Origin: Corallococcus coralloides DSM 2259
GTDB taxonomy: Bacteria > Myxococcota > Myxococcia > Myxococcales > Myxococcaceae
Direction: 5' to 3'
NCBI RefSeq assembly: GCF_000255295.1
Contig: NC_017030.1
Span: forward strand, 2,976,001-3,040,000
DNA: 64,000 nt
Part shown: positions 34,621 through 42,650 of the stretch, in pieces
How positions within the stretch are numbered: position 1 is the stretch's first letter
How the letters are laid out: every line of letters starts with the position of its first letter
Made by a program: the position numbers and the translations under genes
Notes under the pieces: model-generated
Database searches by the model: none
Told to the model about the DNA's origin: nothing
What the model saw: only the letters and a program-made list of their open reading frames with translations

Positions 34621-36228
34621 TCAGTTCTCGTGAACCTTGCGGCGGCGGGCGCCCCTGTCCAACGAATCCTGCTTCTCGCTGGATTCAGTGCCGTTGCCAT
34701 CGGGCTCGGCGTTTCCGTTGCGCTCGGCCTTCTCCTTCTCGTGGACCAGCAGCGGGGAGAAGAAGCAGTCCTTCTTCGTGTACTCGTCGAAGGCGAACGC
34801 GAAGCGGTAGCTGGCCGCCGCGCGCTGGTTGCAGTCCGTGCGCTCGCAGAAGCGGCAGGAGATGCCGCTGGGGATGGCGTCCTTGCGCAGGTCGTTGGTG
34901 GGCAGGCCGTACGCCAGGTACTTCGCGTTCTCCGCGTGCGTGCCCAGGCCGATGGAGTACGCCGTGCCCTTCACGATGGAGCCTTCAATCGGCTGCAGCT
35001 GCACCTTCGCGAAGCAGAAGTACGTCGTGCCGTCCGGCATGATGGAGTACTGGCGCGTGATCTGGGACGGGTTGAGGAACGCCAGGTGCACCGCCCACTT
35101 CGCGCAGCTTCCGCCGCCGGAAGCGAAGCGGATGCCGGTGCCGCTGTAGCGCTTGGAGATGTTCCCGGCGATGTCCGCGCGCAGGAAGTGGAAGGGCAGG
35201 CCCTGTCGCTTGGGGTCGGACAGGTTGCAGATGCGGTGGGCCACCGTCTCGTAGGTGGTGCCGAAGATGTTGGAGAGCAGCTCCACGTCGTAGCGCGTGC
35301 GCTGCACCTCCTTGAAGAACTCACCGTAGGGCAGCATCAGCGCGCCGGCGAAGTAGTTCGCCAGGTTGACCTTGATGAGGCGCTCCGTCTCCCCGTGGCG
35401 CATGCGGCCCGCGCCCAGGATGCGCTCCACCAGCTTCTCGCGGTCCATCACCATCAGGCCAATGGACGCGGCCACCTGGAACTTCAGCGGCTGCTCCGTG
35501 AGGTCCGGCGACAGCGTGAGCGTGCGCGCGTCCAGGTCCAACCGGCGCACCACGGACGAACCGCTGGCCGCGCGCTCAATCTGCACCTTGAAGTCGAACC
35601 GCTCCTCCAGCATGCGGATGAGGTTGCTGCTGGTGAGCTGCTGCTCCAGGCGGAAGTCGCGGCGCAGGCTCTCCGCCTGCTCCTCCAGCTCCGGGAAGTA
35701 GTTGCGGTGCTTCTCCAGGAAGTCGCTGACCTCGTCGAAGGGCGAGTAGTCGAAGCGGACGCCCGGCGTCGTGCTGCCCAGACCGGAGGTGGACCCCTGC
35801 GTGCGCGTGCGCTCCTCCACGTTGAGCTGCGCGAGCACGTTCTCCAGCTGCGTGCGCGTGTTCTTGTAGAGGTTGAACAGCGCGGCGACGGTGCCGGCCA
35901 GCTTCGGCTCCGCGGACAGCGACTGGAGCGACTCCGAGTCGATGTCCAGGCTCTTGAGCAGCGGTTCATCCAGGAGCTTCGCCAGGGCCTCGTCCACGCG
36001 GCCCTCGCCCAGCGTGGACATGAACTGTTCGGGGTCCTGTTCAAAGTAGCGCAGCGCCTTCCACAGGAGCGGGAAGGGCATCACGCGCTTGCCCTTTTCG
36101 ATGAGGTTCAAGTACGCGGGCGAGACACCGAGGTCCTTCGCGGCGTCCGCCTGCTTGATGTTTCGCTGCAAGCGCAGGCCGCGAAGCTTCAGCCCCACGT
36201 TCGCATTCAGAGCGTTGTCGTTGTTCAT
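34621..36228 (-). CDS. XRE-type short-chain acyl-responsive transcriptional regulator (ScfR/RamB family)
   Basis: 535 residues. N-terminal Cro/C1-type helix-turn-helix (LKLRGLRLQRNIKQADAAKD, then PAYLNLIEKGKR). The middle has an ImmA/IrrE-like M78 region whose zinc motif is degenerate: the expected HExxH position reads RHGETERLIKVNLANYF. The C-terminal DUF2083 domain carries GISCRFCERTDCNQRAAAS (three Cys). Members include RamB and ScfR, which sense short-chain acyl-CoA or propionyl-CoA status and control acetate and propionate metabolism. The last 40 residues are low-complexity and charged. Confidence 0.85.
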   Translation of the reverse strand: MNNDNALNANVGLKLRGLRLQRNIKQADAAKDLGVSPAYLNLIEKGKRVMPFPLLWKALRYFEQDPEQFMSTLGEGRVDEALAKLLDEPLLKSLDIDSESLQSLSAEPKLAGTVAALFNLYKNTRTQLENVLAQLNVEERTRTQGSTSGLGSTTPGVRFDYSPFDEVSDFLEKHRNYFPELEEQAESLRRDFRLEQQLTSSNLIRMLEERFDFKVQIERAASGSSVVRRLDLDARTLTLSPDLTEQPLKFQVAASIGLMVMDREKLVERILGAGRMRHGETERLIKVNLANYFAGALMLPYGEFFKEVQRTRYDVELLSNIFGTTYETVAHRICNLSDPKRQGLPFHFLRADIAGNISKRYSGTGIRFASGGGSCAKWAVHLAFLNPSQITRQYSIMPDGTTYFCFAKVQLQPIEGSIVKGTAYSIGLGTHAENAKYLAYGLPTNDLRKDAIPSGISCRFCERTDCNQRAAASYRFAFAFDEYTKKDCFFSPLLVHEKEKAERNGNAEPDGNGTESSEKQDSLDRGARRRKVHEN

Positions 36229-36543
36229 GGCTCCAACCCCCGGTGGGCCGCGTCAGGAGCCGCGCTCCGACACCGGGTCTCTGGATCCACTCTGCAAACC
36301 GATTTACCGATTTGCAATCAACGTTTTCGGAACGCCGCAGCGCTGTCCCGCAGGCGACGCGCGAAGGGTTGACTGCCTCCACCCTGGCCTTACAGGGACG
36401 TAATCCCATGTAATCACGGGGCTTTCAGGCGCTCCCGGTGTGCGGCGGCGGCGCCCGTGCACCACGTTGTCAACCCTTGACTGACGCGGCGCGGCGGGAC
36501 TGGGGAAAAGTCAGTAAAAAAGCGCCAGATTATTTACAGAGAA
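36229..36543. promoter_or_regulatory. Upstream region of the acyl regulator, with repeats
   Basis: 315 bases. GCAAA and TTTGC bracket two tandem copies of ACCGATTT (36294-36315), about 65-85 bases before the regulator start; RamB-type regulators favour TTTGC-containing sites, so autoregulation is plausible. Further left (toward fabF) the region is AT-rich, with an A6 run near 36517-36522 and an inverted ACTGAC/GTCAGT pair. A T run just after the fabF stop on the minus strand could help termination, but no clear stem is seen. Confidence 0.4.
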
Positions 36544-37794
36544 TCAGCGCGTTTCCGGAAGCCGCTGGAAGATGAGGGCGACGTTGGTGCCGCCGAAGCC
36601 GAAGGAGTTGCTCATGACGGCGTCCACGCGTGTCTCACGGGCGGTGTTGGGCACGCAGTCCAGCGGGATGCGCGGATCCTGATTCTCCAGGTTGATGGTG
36701 GGGGGCAGCACGCCGCGGGTGAGGGCGAGGATGCTGATGACGGCCTCGGCGGCGCCAGCCGCGCCGTTCATGTGGCCCGTCATCGACTTGGTGGAGGAGA
36801 TGGCGAGCGTCTTCGCCGCGTCGCCGAACACCTTCGCGATGCCCTCCATCTCCAGCAGGTCGCCAATGTCCGTCGAGGTGCCGTGGGCGTTGAGGTAGCC
36901 GATGTCCGCGGGGTTGAGGCGCGCGTTCTTCAGGGAGGCCTTCATCGCGCGCTGGGCGCCCTCGTGGCCGGGGGCGGGCGAGGTGACGTGGTAGGCGTCG
37001 GAGCTGGCGCCATAGCCCGTGAGCTCCGCGAGGATGCGGGCGCCCCGGGCGCGGGCGTGCTCGTACTCCTCCAGGACGAGGATGGCCGCGCCTTCCGCGA
37101 GCACGAAGCCGTCGCGGTCCTTGTCGAACGGGCGGCTCGCCGCCTGGGGCGCGTCGTTGCGGTTGGACAGGGCCTTCATCGCGGCGAAGCCGCCCACGCC
37201 CAGCATGGAGATGGGGGCCTCCGCGCCGCCGGCCAGCGCCACGTCGAACTCGCCGCGCTGGATGCCGCGCAGCGCCTCACCGATGGCGTGCGCGCTGGTG
37301 GAGCAGGCGGAGTTGGTGGACCAGGACGGGCCCTTGATGCCGTGGCGCATGGAGATGTAGCCGGGCGCCATGTTGATGATCATCTGGAGGATGAAGAAGG
37401 AGCTGATGCGGTCCGGCCCCTTCTCCAGCGCCTTGCGGTGGGTCTCCTCCAGGCTGCTGAGTCCCCCGATGCCGGAGCCGATGACGGCCGCCACGCGCTC
37501 CGCGTTCTCCTCGGTGATGACCAGCCCGGAGTCCTCGAGGGCCATGTCCGACGCGGCCACCGCGAACTGCGCGAAGCGGTCCATGCGGCGCACCTCGCGC
37601 CGTTCGATGTAGTCCTCCGGATTGAAGCCCTTCACCTCACCGGCGAAGCGGCAGTCCAGCGCGCTCGCGTCGAACAGGGTGATGGGCCCCACGCCACTCT
37701 TGCCGTTCACCAGCGCGTCCCAGCTCTTCTCCACGCCGATGCCACAAGGGCTGATGAGCCCCATTCCCGTCACCACGACGCGCCGCTGTTCCAT
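36544..37794 (-). CDS. fabF: FabF, 3-oxoacyl-ACP synthase II
   Basis: 416-residue condensing enzyme of fatty-acid elongation. The Cys-His-His catalytic triad is complete: C164 ([10 protein letters not shown]), H304 (LNAHGTST) and H341 ([14 protein letters not shown], with K336). ATG 37794 has AAGGAG six bases upstream. It stands alone, without acpP or fabG, and is divergent from a hotdog thioesterase with a palindromic site over its predicted -10 element. Confidence 0.93.
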   Translation of the reverse strand: MEQRRVVVTGMGLISPCGIGVEKSWDALVNGKSGVGPITLFDASALDCRFAGEVKGFNPEDYIERREVRRMDRFAQFAVAASDMALEDSGLVITEENAERVAAVIGSGIGGLSSLEETHRKALEKGPDRISSFFILQMIINMAPGYISMRHGIKGPSWSTNSACSTSAHAIGEALRGIQRGEFDVALAGGAEAPISMLGVGGFAAMKALSNRNDAPQAASRPFDKDRDGFVLAEGAAILVLEEYEHARARGARILAELTGYGASSDAYHVTSPAPGHEGAQRAMKASLKNARLNPADIGYLNAHGTSTDIGDLLEMEGIAKVFGDAAKTLAISSTKSMTGHMNGAAGAAEAVISILALTRGVLPPTINLENQDPRIPLDCVPNTARETRVDAVMSNSFGFGGTNVALIFQRLPETR

Positions 37795-37825
37795 CGCGCA
37801 CTCCTTGACCCTGTTCGTTGAACCG

Positions 37826-37859
37826 GGATGGTATTATGACCATCCTTCCATGAGTTCAA
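37826..37859 (-). promoter_or_regulatory. fabF promoter overlapped by an inverted repeat (operator)
   Basis: GGATGGT-ATTATG-ACCATCC (37826-37845) is a perfect seven-base inverted repeat in the 81-base gap between fabF and the thioesterase gene. On the minus strand the spacer reads CATAAT, a good -10, with TTGAAC as -35 (37854-37859; spacer 15). A repressor bound here would block fabF and could affect the divergent gene. The nearby TetR gene is a candidate, by position only. Confidence 0.55.
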
Positions 37860-37875
37860 GCCCAAGGGAGCCCCG

Positions 37876-38400
37876 ATGAGCGAGCAGGCAGCGAATCCGC
37901 GCACGCGGACGGTGACATGGAGGGACCCGCAAGAGGGCGCTTCCGCGGCGAAGAAGCTGTCGGGGCTGGAGTACCTGCGCGCCATCCAGCGCGGGGAGTT
38001 GCCGGCGCCGCCCATCGCGGAGCTGATGGGCTTCGCGCCGGTGGAGGTGGAGGAGGGCCGGGTGGTGTTCGCGGTGAAGCCGGGCGAGCACCACTACAAC
38101 CCCATTGGCATGGTGCACGGCGGACTGGCCGCGACGCTGATGGACTCCGCCATGGGGTGCGCCATCCACACGATGCTGCCGGTGGGCGCGGGCTACACGA
38201 CGCTGGAGCTTCACGTGAACTACGTGAAGGGCATTGCCCATGACACGGGACCGCTGTTGTGCAGGGGCGAGGTCATCCACCTGGGCGGCCGCGTGGCGAC
38301 GGCGCAGGGGCGGCTGGTGGATGAGAAGGGCACGCTCTACGCGCACGGCACCACGACGTGCATGGTGTTCCGGCCGCCGGGCGCGGGCGGCAAGGAGTAG
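37876..38400 (+). CDS. PaaI-family hotdog thioesterase
   Basis: 174 residues from ATG 37876 with AAGGGAG upstream. A hotdog-fold acyl-CoA thioesterase, recognised by HHYNPIGMVHGGLAATLMDS (the helix with HGG) and the following VELHVNYVKG strand. It presumably hydrolyses acyl- or aryl-CoA. It is divergent from fabF and five bases ahead of a TetR regulator, forming a small acyl-metabolism unit. Confidence 0.85.
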   Translation: MSEQAANPRTRTVTWRDPQEGASAAKKLSGLEYLRAIQRGELPAPPIAELMGFAPVEVEEGRVVFAVKPGEHHYNPIGMVHGGLAATLMDSAMGCAIHTMLPVGAGYTTLELHVNYVKGIAHDTGPLLCRGEVIHLGGRVATAQGRLVDEKGTLYAHGTTTCMVFRPPGAGGKE

Positions 38401-38405
38401 GGGCG

Positions 38406-39107
38406 ATGCGCTACACCGCTGAACACAAGCAGGCCACGCACGCGCGCATCCTCGCGGCGGCGGAGATGCTGTTCCGCGCGGAGGGCTTCAGCGGTGCGAG
38501 CGTGGAGCGGGTGATGCGGGCCGCGGGCCTGACGGTGGGCGGCTTCTATGCCCACTTCACCTCCAAGGAGTCGCTGCTCGCGGAGTCGCTGCGCGCCTTC
38601 ATGACGGCGCGCAGGACGCCCTGGCTCGCGGGGCTGGAGGGGATGCGGGGCCCGGCGTTCCTGGATCGCTTCGCGCGGCGCTACCTGGACCAGTACAACC
38701 GGGACACGGGCGACACGACCTGCATGATGCCGTCGCTCCTGTCGGACCTGACGCGCGCGGCGCCGGAGGTGCAGGCCGCGTTCGCCCAGGGGCTGGAGGA
38801 CCTGGTCGGCCAGGCCCAGACGCACCTGCCCGCGCGCGAGGGCGCCACGCCCCGGCAGCAGATGCTGGCGACGGTGACGCTGTGCTTCGGCGCGATGACG
38901 CTCGCGCGGGCCACCGCGTCCCAGCCGCTGGCGGCGGAGATACTGGACGCGGCGCGTGCGCTGCTCGTCGCGGGGGCTCCCGTGGAGGGGAGCGCCAGGA
39001 ATGACGCGCCTCGCGCGCACGCGGCGCCGCGCAGGGTTCCCGCCTCGCGCAAGAAGGCGCCCTCCCGGAAGCGCCAGGTGGGCTCCGCGCGCAAGAAGCC
39101 CCTCTGA
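38406..39107 (+). CDS. TetR/AcrR-family transcriptional regulator
   Basis: 233 residues from ATG 38406. The N-terminal helix-turn-helix is classic (ATHARILAAAEMLFRAEGF, VMRAAGLTVGGFYAHFTSKE), followed by a ligand-binding helical domain. The last 35 residues are an unusual basic tail (RRVPASRKKAPSRKRQVGS) that could add non-specific DNA contact. It probably regulates itself, the adjacent thioesterase and possibly fabF. Confidence 0.9.
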   Translation: MRYTAEHKQATHARILAAAEMLFRAEGFSGASVERVMRAAGLTVGGFYAHFTSKESLLAESLRAFMTARRTPWLAGLEGMRGPAFLDRFARRYLDQYNRDTGDTTCMMPSLLSDLTRAAPEVQAAFAQGLEDLVGQAQTHLPAREGATPRQQMLATVTLCFGAMTLARATASQPLAAEILDAARALLVAGAPVEGSARNDAPRAHAAPRRVPASRKKAPSRKRQVGSARKKPL

Positions 39108-39222
39108 GCGGACGTCCATGGGCGCGTCCTCGTGCGTCGACATTCCGGGCTGGACGGCATGGGGGCCGCCGTGGAGTCCTTCCGCGCGGACCGCGGACCG
39201 TGGGGGCAGGGTGCACGCAAGG

Positions 39223-40650
39223 ATGACGACGGTGGCCCGCGCGTGGCGGGTGGCGCTCGCTCTCACGCTGGGGGCGTGCGCCTCCGTGCCGCTCGCGCCT
39301 CCCTGGGAGGACGTGCCCCTCCGCTACGACATCACGTACACGCACGACCCCTCGCCGCGCCTGAAGGTGGAGGTCACCCTGCCTCCGTCGCCTCCTGGTG
39401 TCTTCCCTGGCTCGTTCCTCTTCCGGCAGCCGGGGCGCGAGAGCTCCGTCATCGCGACGTTCGGGAACGGGAGCAGGGCCGAGATCTTCCCCCGGGACGG
39501 CGTGGTGCGGGTGCCCGAAGGAGCGCGAAGCCTTCGCTACCACTACCCGCTGGCCTCCTCTTCCCGAGGGGGCGGCAGGCACCTGTTCGGGGGCATGGGG
39601 GAGGGCGACACGTGGCACGTGGGCGGCAAGGCCTACCTGCTGACGCCCAGCCGCGTGACGCCCGACCTGCGCGTGGACCTCACCGTGTCCGGCGCGGACG
39701 CGCTCCTGCCATGGACTCCTGATGACCGGGGCGTCTACCACCTGCGCGGCGAGGACCTCATCGACGCGGGCTTCCATTCGTTTGGCGGCAGGCGGTGCCA
39801 GGTGCACGTCGGCGCCTCCGTGTTGGAGGTCGCGCTCCTGGGCCACTTCACGCACCTGACGGACGCGGACATCTGCGCGTGGCTGGAGCAGGCCGGGCGT
39901 GAGGTCGTCACCGTGCGCAGGGCGTTCCCGTATCCGCACGTCACCGTGCGCGTCGTGCCCGTGCCCGGCGACGACACGCCCGGAGTCTTCGGCATGACGC
40001 TATGGAGCTCGCCGCCCAGCATCTCCATCCTCGTGGGGCAGGACGCCACCGCTGTGTCCTTCGCGAAGGACTGGGTCGCGGTCCACGAGATGCTGCACCT
40101 GACGCACCCGGCGTTGGTGCCCCGGGTGGCCTGGCTCACCGAGGGGCTGACCACCTACTACACGGAGCTCGCCCGCGCGCGCTCCGGACGCCAGCCGGCC
40201 CAGCAGGCCTGGCAGGAGCTGGTGAACGGCTTCGCTCGCGGTCATGCCGCCTCGCGCTCACGCCCCATGAAGGAGGTCGTCGCCGAGGAGCGGAACTTCA
40301 TGGGCATCTACTGGACCGGCGCGCTCTTCGCGCTCCACCTGGACGTGGAGCTGCGCCGCGTGACGAACGGCCGCGCACGGCTGGAGGACGTGCTGGAGCT
40401 GCTCGCCACGCGCGGCCCCACCGCGACGCTCGAAAGTTTCGGTGACGCCGTGGACACGGTCGCGGGCCAGCCGCTGTTCGACGCGCTGCTTGCCCGTCAC
40501 CTTTCAGGGCCTGCCTTCGCTGCATTGGACCCGTTGCTCGAAGACCTGGGCGTCCGAATTGACCCAGGCGGCGTCAAGCTCCATGCTGCGCCGGGCAGTG
40601 GGGTGCGTGAGGCACTGGACGGCGAGCGGACCCCGGACGACGCGGGGTGA
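39223..40650 (+). CDS. HExxH metalloprotease-like lipoprotein (M61-like)
   Basis: 475 residues from ATG 39223 (GTG 39211 is an alternative). Lipoprotein signal ending LTLGAC. A gluzincin-type zinc site is seen at VHEMLHLTHP (H288, E289, H292) with the third ligand in WLTEGLTTYY (E307), the spacing seen in M1/M61 aminopeptidase-type folds. The N-terminal ~200 residues are beta-rich, as in the N domain of glycyl aminopeptidases. The likely site is the periplasmic or outer face of an envelope membrane. Confidence 0.75.
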   Translation: MTTVARAWRVALALTLGACASVPLAPPWEDVPLRYDITYTHDPSPRLKVEVTLPPSPPGVFPGSFLFRQPGRESSVIATFGNGSRAEIFPRDGVVRVPEGARSLRYHYPLASSSRGGGRHLFGGMGEGDTWHVGGKAYLLTPSRVTPDLRVDLTVSGADALLPWTPDDRGVYHLRGEDLIDAGFHSFGGRRCQVHVGASVLEVALLGHFTHLTDADICAWLEQAGREVVTVRRAFPYPHVTVRVVPVPGDDTPGVFGMTLWSSPPSISILVGQDATAVSFAKDWVAVHEMLHLTHPALVPRVAWLTEGLTTYYTELARARSGRQPAQQAWQELVNGFARGHAASRSRPMKEVVAEERNFMGIYWTGALFALHLDVELRRVTNGRARLEDVLELLATRGPTATLESFGDAVDTVAGQPLFDALLARHLSGPAFAALDPLLEDLGVRIDPGGVKLHAAPGSGVREALDGERTPDDAG

Positions 40651-40672
40651 ACACCTGGAAAGAGAAAGGGCC

Positions 40673-40722
40673 GTAACCCATTCCCGGCTGTCGCGTATCG
40701 CATGCATCCGCGAGGTTCGCGG
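40673..40722 (+). promoter_or_regulatory. Candidate ECF-type promoter and leader hairpin of the RiPP region
   Basis: GTAACC (40673-40678) and CGTATC (40694-40699) place AAC and CGT exactly 16 bases apart, as in many ECF sigma promoters. Transcription would start near 40703. Just inside the leader, CCGCGA-GGT-TCGCGG (40708-40722) is a perfect six-pair hairpin. The assignment is by pattern only. Confidence 0.35.
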
Positions 40723-40743
40723 CATCCGTAGATGAGGTCCGCC

Positions 40744-41367
40744 ATGTTCCGCAGCGTCCTGATGCTCGCCGCCACCCTGTCGCTGTCCGCGTCCGCCGCG
40801 GAGCCCGCGGCTTCCGACAAGCACTTCGTCTTCCATGATCCGAACAGCCGCGACACGGTGATGTTCGTGCTGGACGCGCCGCTGGAGGTCATCAACGGCC
40901 TGTCCAACCAGGTGACGGGCCGCGTGGACGTGAAGGGGCAGAAGGCCAGCGGCCGCTTCCAGGTGCCGGTGAAGTCCATCAAGACGGGCAACGAGACGCG
41001 CGACGGCCACCTGCAGAATGACCGCTGGCTGGACGCGGCGAAGCACCCGGACATCATTTTCGAGTTCAAGGACGTGGCCCTGCCCGCGCCGCTCGCCAAC
41101 GCGAAGCCGGTGGTGCTGAAGACGAAGGGCACCTTCACCATCCACGGCGTCACGCGCGAGGAGCCCGTGGAGGTGACGGCCACGTACCTCCAGGAGACGG
41201 CCGAGACGAAGAACCGCGCCGCGGGCGAGCTCCTGCGCGTGCGCGCGAAGTTCCAGATTCCCCTGGAGGCCTACGGCATCCAGCGCACCGAAGCGCTGGT
41301 GCTGAAGGTGGGCGAGCGGGCCGAGGTCACGGTCGACGCCTGGGGCTCCACGCAGTTCAAGCCGTAG
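40744..41367 (+). CDS. YceI-family periplasmic protein
   Basis: 207 residues from ATG 40744, with GAGG seven bases upstream; an earlier in-frame ATG at 40732 would extend the signal peptide. Signal peptide MFRSVLMLAATLSLSASAA. The mature part is the YceI lipocalin-like barrel (HFVFHDPNSRDTVMF, LQNDRWLDAAKHPDIIFEF, FTIHGVTREEPVEV, EAYGIQR), which binds long isoprenoid or amphiphilic ligands and is often linked to envelope stress. It is the first gene of a five-gene same-strand run leading into a DUF692 RiPP locus. Confidence 0.88.
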   Translation: MFRSVLMLAATLSLSASAAEPAASDKHFVFHDPNSRDTVMFVLDAPLEVINGLSNQVTGRVDVKGQKASGRFQVPVKSIKTGNETRDGHLQNDRWLDAAKHPDIIFEFKDVALPAPLANAKPVVLKTKGTFTIHGVTREEPVEVTATYLQETAETKNRAAGELLRVRAKFQIPLEAYGIQRTEALVLKVGERAEVTVDAWGSTQFKP

Positions 41368-41425
41368 CGATGTGTCGTCAGTTCCCCCGTAGTCACACCC
41401 CACGCGGTACGAAAGGAAGCAACAC

Positions 41426-41677
41426 ATGAACGTCAAGGCTCTTGCGGCGGTTGTCGGCACCCTGTCCCTCGGCGCGCTGGCCACCGGCTGTGCGTCCAAC
41501 AAGGCGGCGGAGGGCAGCAAGGTGCACGCCGCTTCCCCGGGCGCCCCCGAGGCCTCCGAGTCCAGCGCGGCCCCTGCCGCCGAGGGTGCTGCTCCCGCCG
41601 CGGCCCCTGAGAAGGGTGCCGAGGGCTCCTGTGGCGCCGGCTCCTGCGGCGCTGGCTCCTGCAGCGGCAAGAAGTAG
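41426..41677 (+). CDS. Cys-rich secreted peptide, putative HvfA/bufferin-like RiPP precursor
   Basis: 83 residues from ATG 41426 (AAAGGAAG upstream). N-terminal signal peptide with a lipobox-like site LATGC (C22), so the mature peptide is probably lipid-anchored. A linker rich in Ala, Pro, Ser and Glu (24-63) leads to a C-terminal core EGSCGAGSCGAGSCSGKK with three cysteines at 69, 74 and 79, each in GSC. EGxCG-type repeats are the substrate motif described for HvfA peptides, whose cysteines become thio-oxazole-type copper ligands. Directly downstream are a DUF692 oxygenase and an HvfC-like gene, the expected modification machinery. The lipid anchor and the GSCGA spacing differ from the examples I know. 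Confidence 0.8.
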   Translation: MNVKALAAVVGTLSLGALATGCASNKAAEGSKVHAASPGAPEASESSAAPAAEGAAPAAAPEKGAEGSCGAGSCGAGSCSGKK

Positions 41678-41722
41678 TCACTCCCCGGGAGGGCCTGCGT
41701 GACAGGTCTCCTCCCAGGCTCG

Positions 41723-41754
41723 CGGGCGGCGGGAAGAGTCCTTCCTGCCGCCCG
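41723..41754 (+). terminator. Strong hairpin between precursor and maturase, partial terminator or attenuator
   Basis: CGGGCGGCGGGAAG (41723-41736) pairs with CTTCCTGCCGCCCG (41741-41754) over 14 positions with one G-T wobble and a four-base loop AGTC, followed by TGTTGTTT. Placed between a RiPP precursor and its maturase, it would keep the precursor transcript in excess over the enzyme transcript. Confidence 0.75.
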
Positions 41755-41801
41755 TGTTGTTTCCACCCTGCAAGCTCCCAAGCTCCAAGGAGAAGCGCCG
41801 C

Positions 41802-42650
41802 ATGCCGTCCCCCCGCTACGCAGACCGCCATGGATTGAAACCGCTGGGGGCGGGCATCGGGTTGCGCCGCGACTTCTACGAAGCGCTGCCGCGCACGCCG
41901 CGCGCGCTGGACTGGGTGGAGATCATCCCGGAGAACTTCCTCACGCTGGGCGGCCGCTCCCAGCGCGCCCTGGACGCGTGCCGCGAGCGCTGGACGCTGC
42001 TGCCGCACGGCGTGGGCCTCAACATCGGCGGGCCGGACGCGCTGGATGACGACTACGTCACCCGCCTGGCCGCGCTGGTGAAGCGGCTGGACGCGCCGTT
42101 CTTCTCGGACCACCTGTGCTACTCGCGGCTGGGTGGCGTGCACCTGCATGACCTGCTGCCGCTGCCCTTCACGGAGGCCGCGGTGGAGCACGTGGTGCCG
42201 CGCGTGCGCGAGGTCATGGCGCGCGTGGAGCGCCCCTTCCTGCTGGAGAACCCCAGCTACTACGCGGCCATGCCGGGAGGCACGCTGAGGGAGGCGGACT
42301 TCCTGCGCCAGGTGGTGGAGGCCGCGGACTGCGGGCTGCTGCTGGACGTGAACAACGTCTGGGTCAACGCGAGGAACCACGGCTACGACCCGCGCGCCTT
42401 CGTGGACGCGCTGCCCCTGGAGCGCGTGGTGCAGGTGCACCTGGCCGGCCACGACGTGCGCGAGACGGTCCTCATCGACACGCACGGCGACCGCGTCTGC
42501 GATGACGTGTGGTCGCTGTACCGCTACACGCTGGAGCGCACCGGACCGGTGTCCACGTTGATTGAGTGGGACCAGGCCATCCCGTCCCTGGACGCCGTGC
42601 TGGATGAGGCGGATCAGGCGCGCGCCGTGCTCGCGGAGGGTGCGCGATGA
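41802..42650 (+). CDS. DUF692 multinuclear non-heme iron oxygenase (HvfB/BufB/MbnB-like RiPP maturase)
   Basis: 282 residues from ATG 41802 with AGGAG ten bases upstream. The TIM-barrel family signatures are all present: E40 and E44-N45 (VEIIPENF), H104 (FSDHLCYS), E149-N150 (LLENPSYY), D182-N184-N185 with H193 (LLLDVNNVWVNARNHG), H213 and H217 (VHLAGHD), D226-H228-D230 (IDTHGD) and E255-D257 (IEWDQAIP). MNIO enzymes such as MbnB, TglH and HvfB use two or three irons to oxidise cysteine in a small peptide. The substrate here is presumably the Cys-rich peptide just upstream. It overlaps the next gene at ATGA 42647-42650. Confidence 0.92.
   Translation: MPSPRYADRHGLKPLGAGIGLRRDFYEALPRTPRALDWVEIIPENFLTLGGRSQRALDACRERWTLLPHGVGLNIGGPDALDDDYVTRLAALVKRLDAPFFSDHLCYSRLGGVHLHDLLPLPFTEAAVEHVVPRVREVMARVERPFLLENPSYYAAMPGGTLREADFLRQVVEAADCGLLLDVNNVWVNARNHGYDPRAFVDALPLERVVQVHLAGHDVRETVLIDTHGDRVCDDVWSLYRYTLERTGPVSTLIEWDQAIPSLDAVLDEADQARAVLAEGAR

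Noticed and set aside
41426-41677. Reading the Cys-rich peptide as a metallothionein
   Set aside because: It has only three core cysteines, a secretion signal and an adjacent DUF692 maturase, which fit a modified RiPP precursor better.
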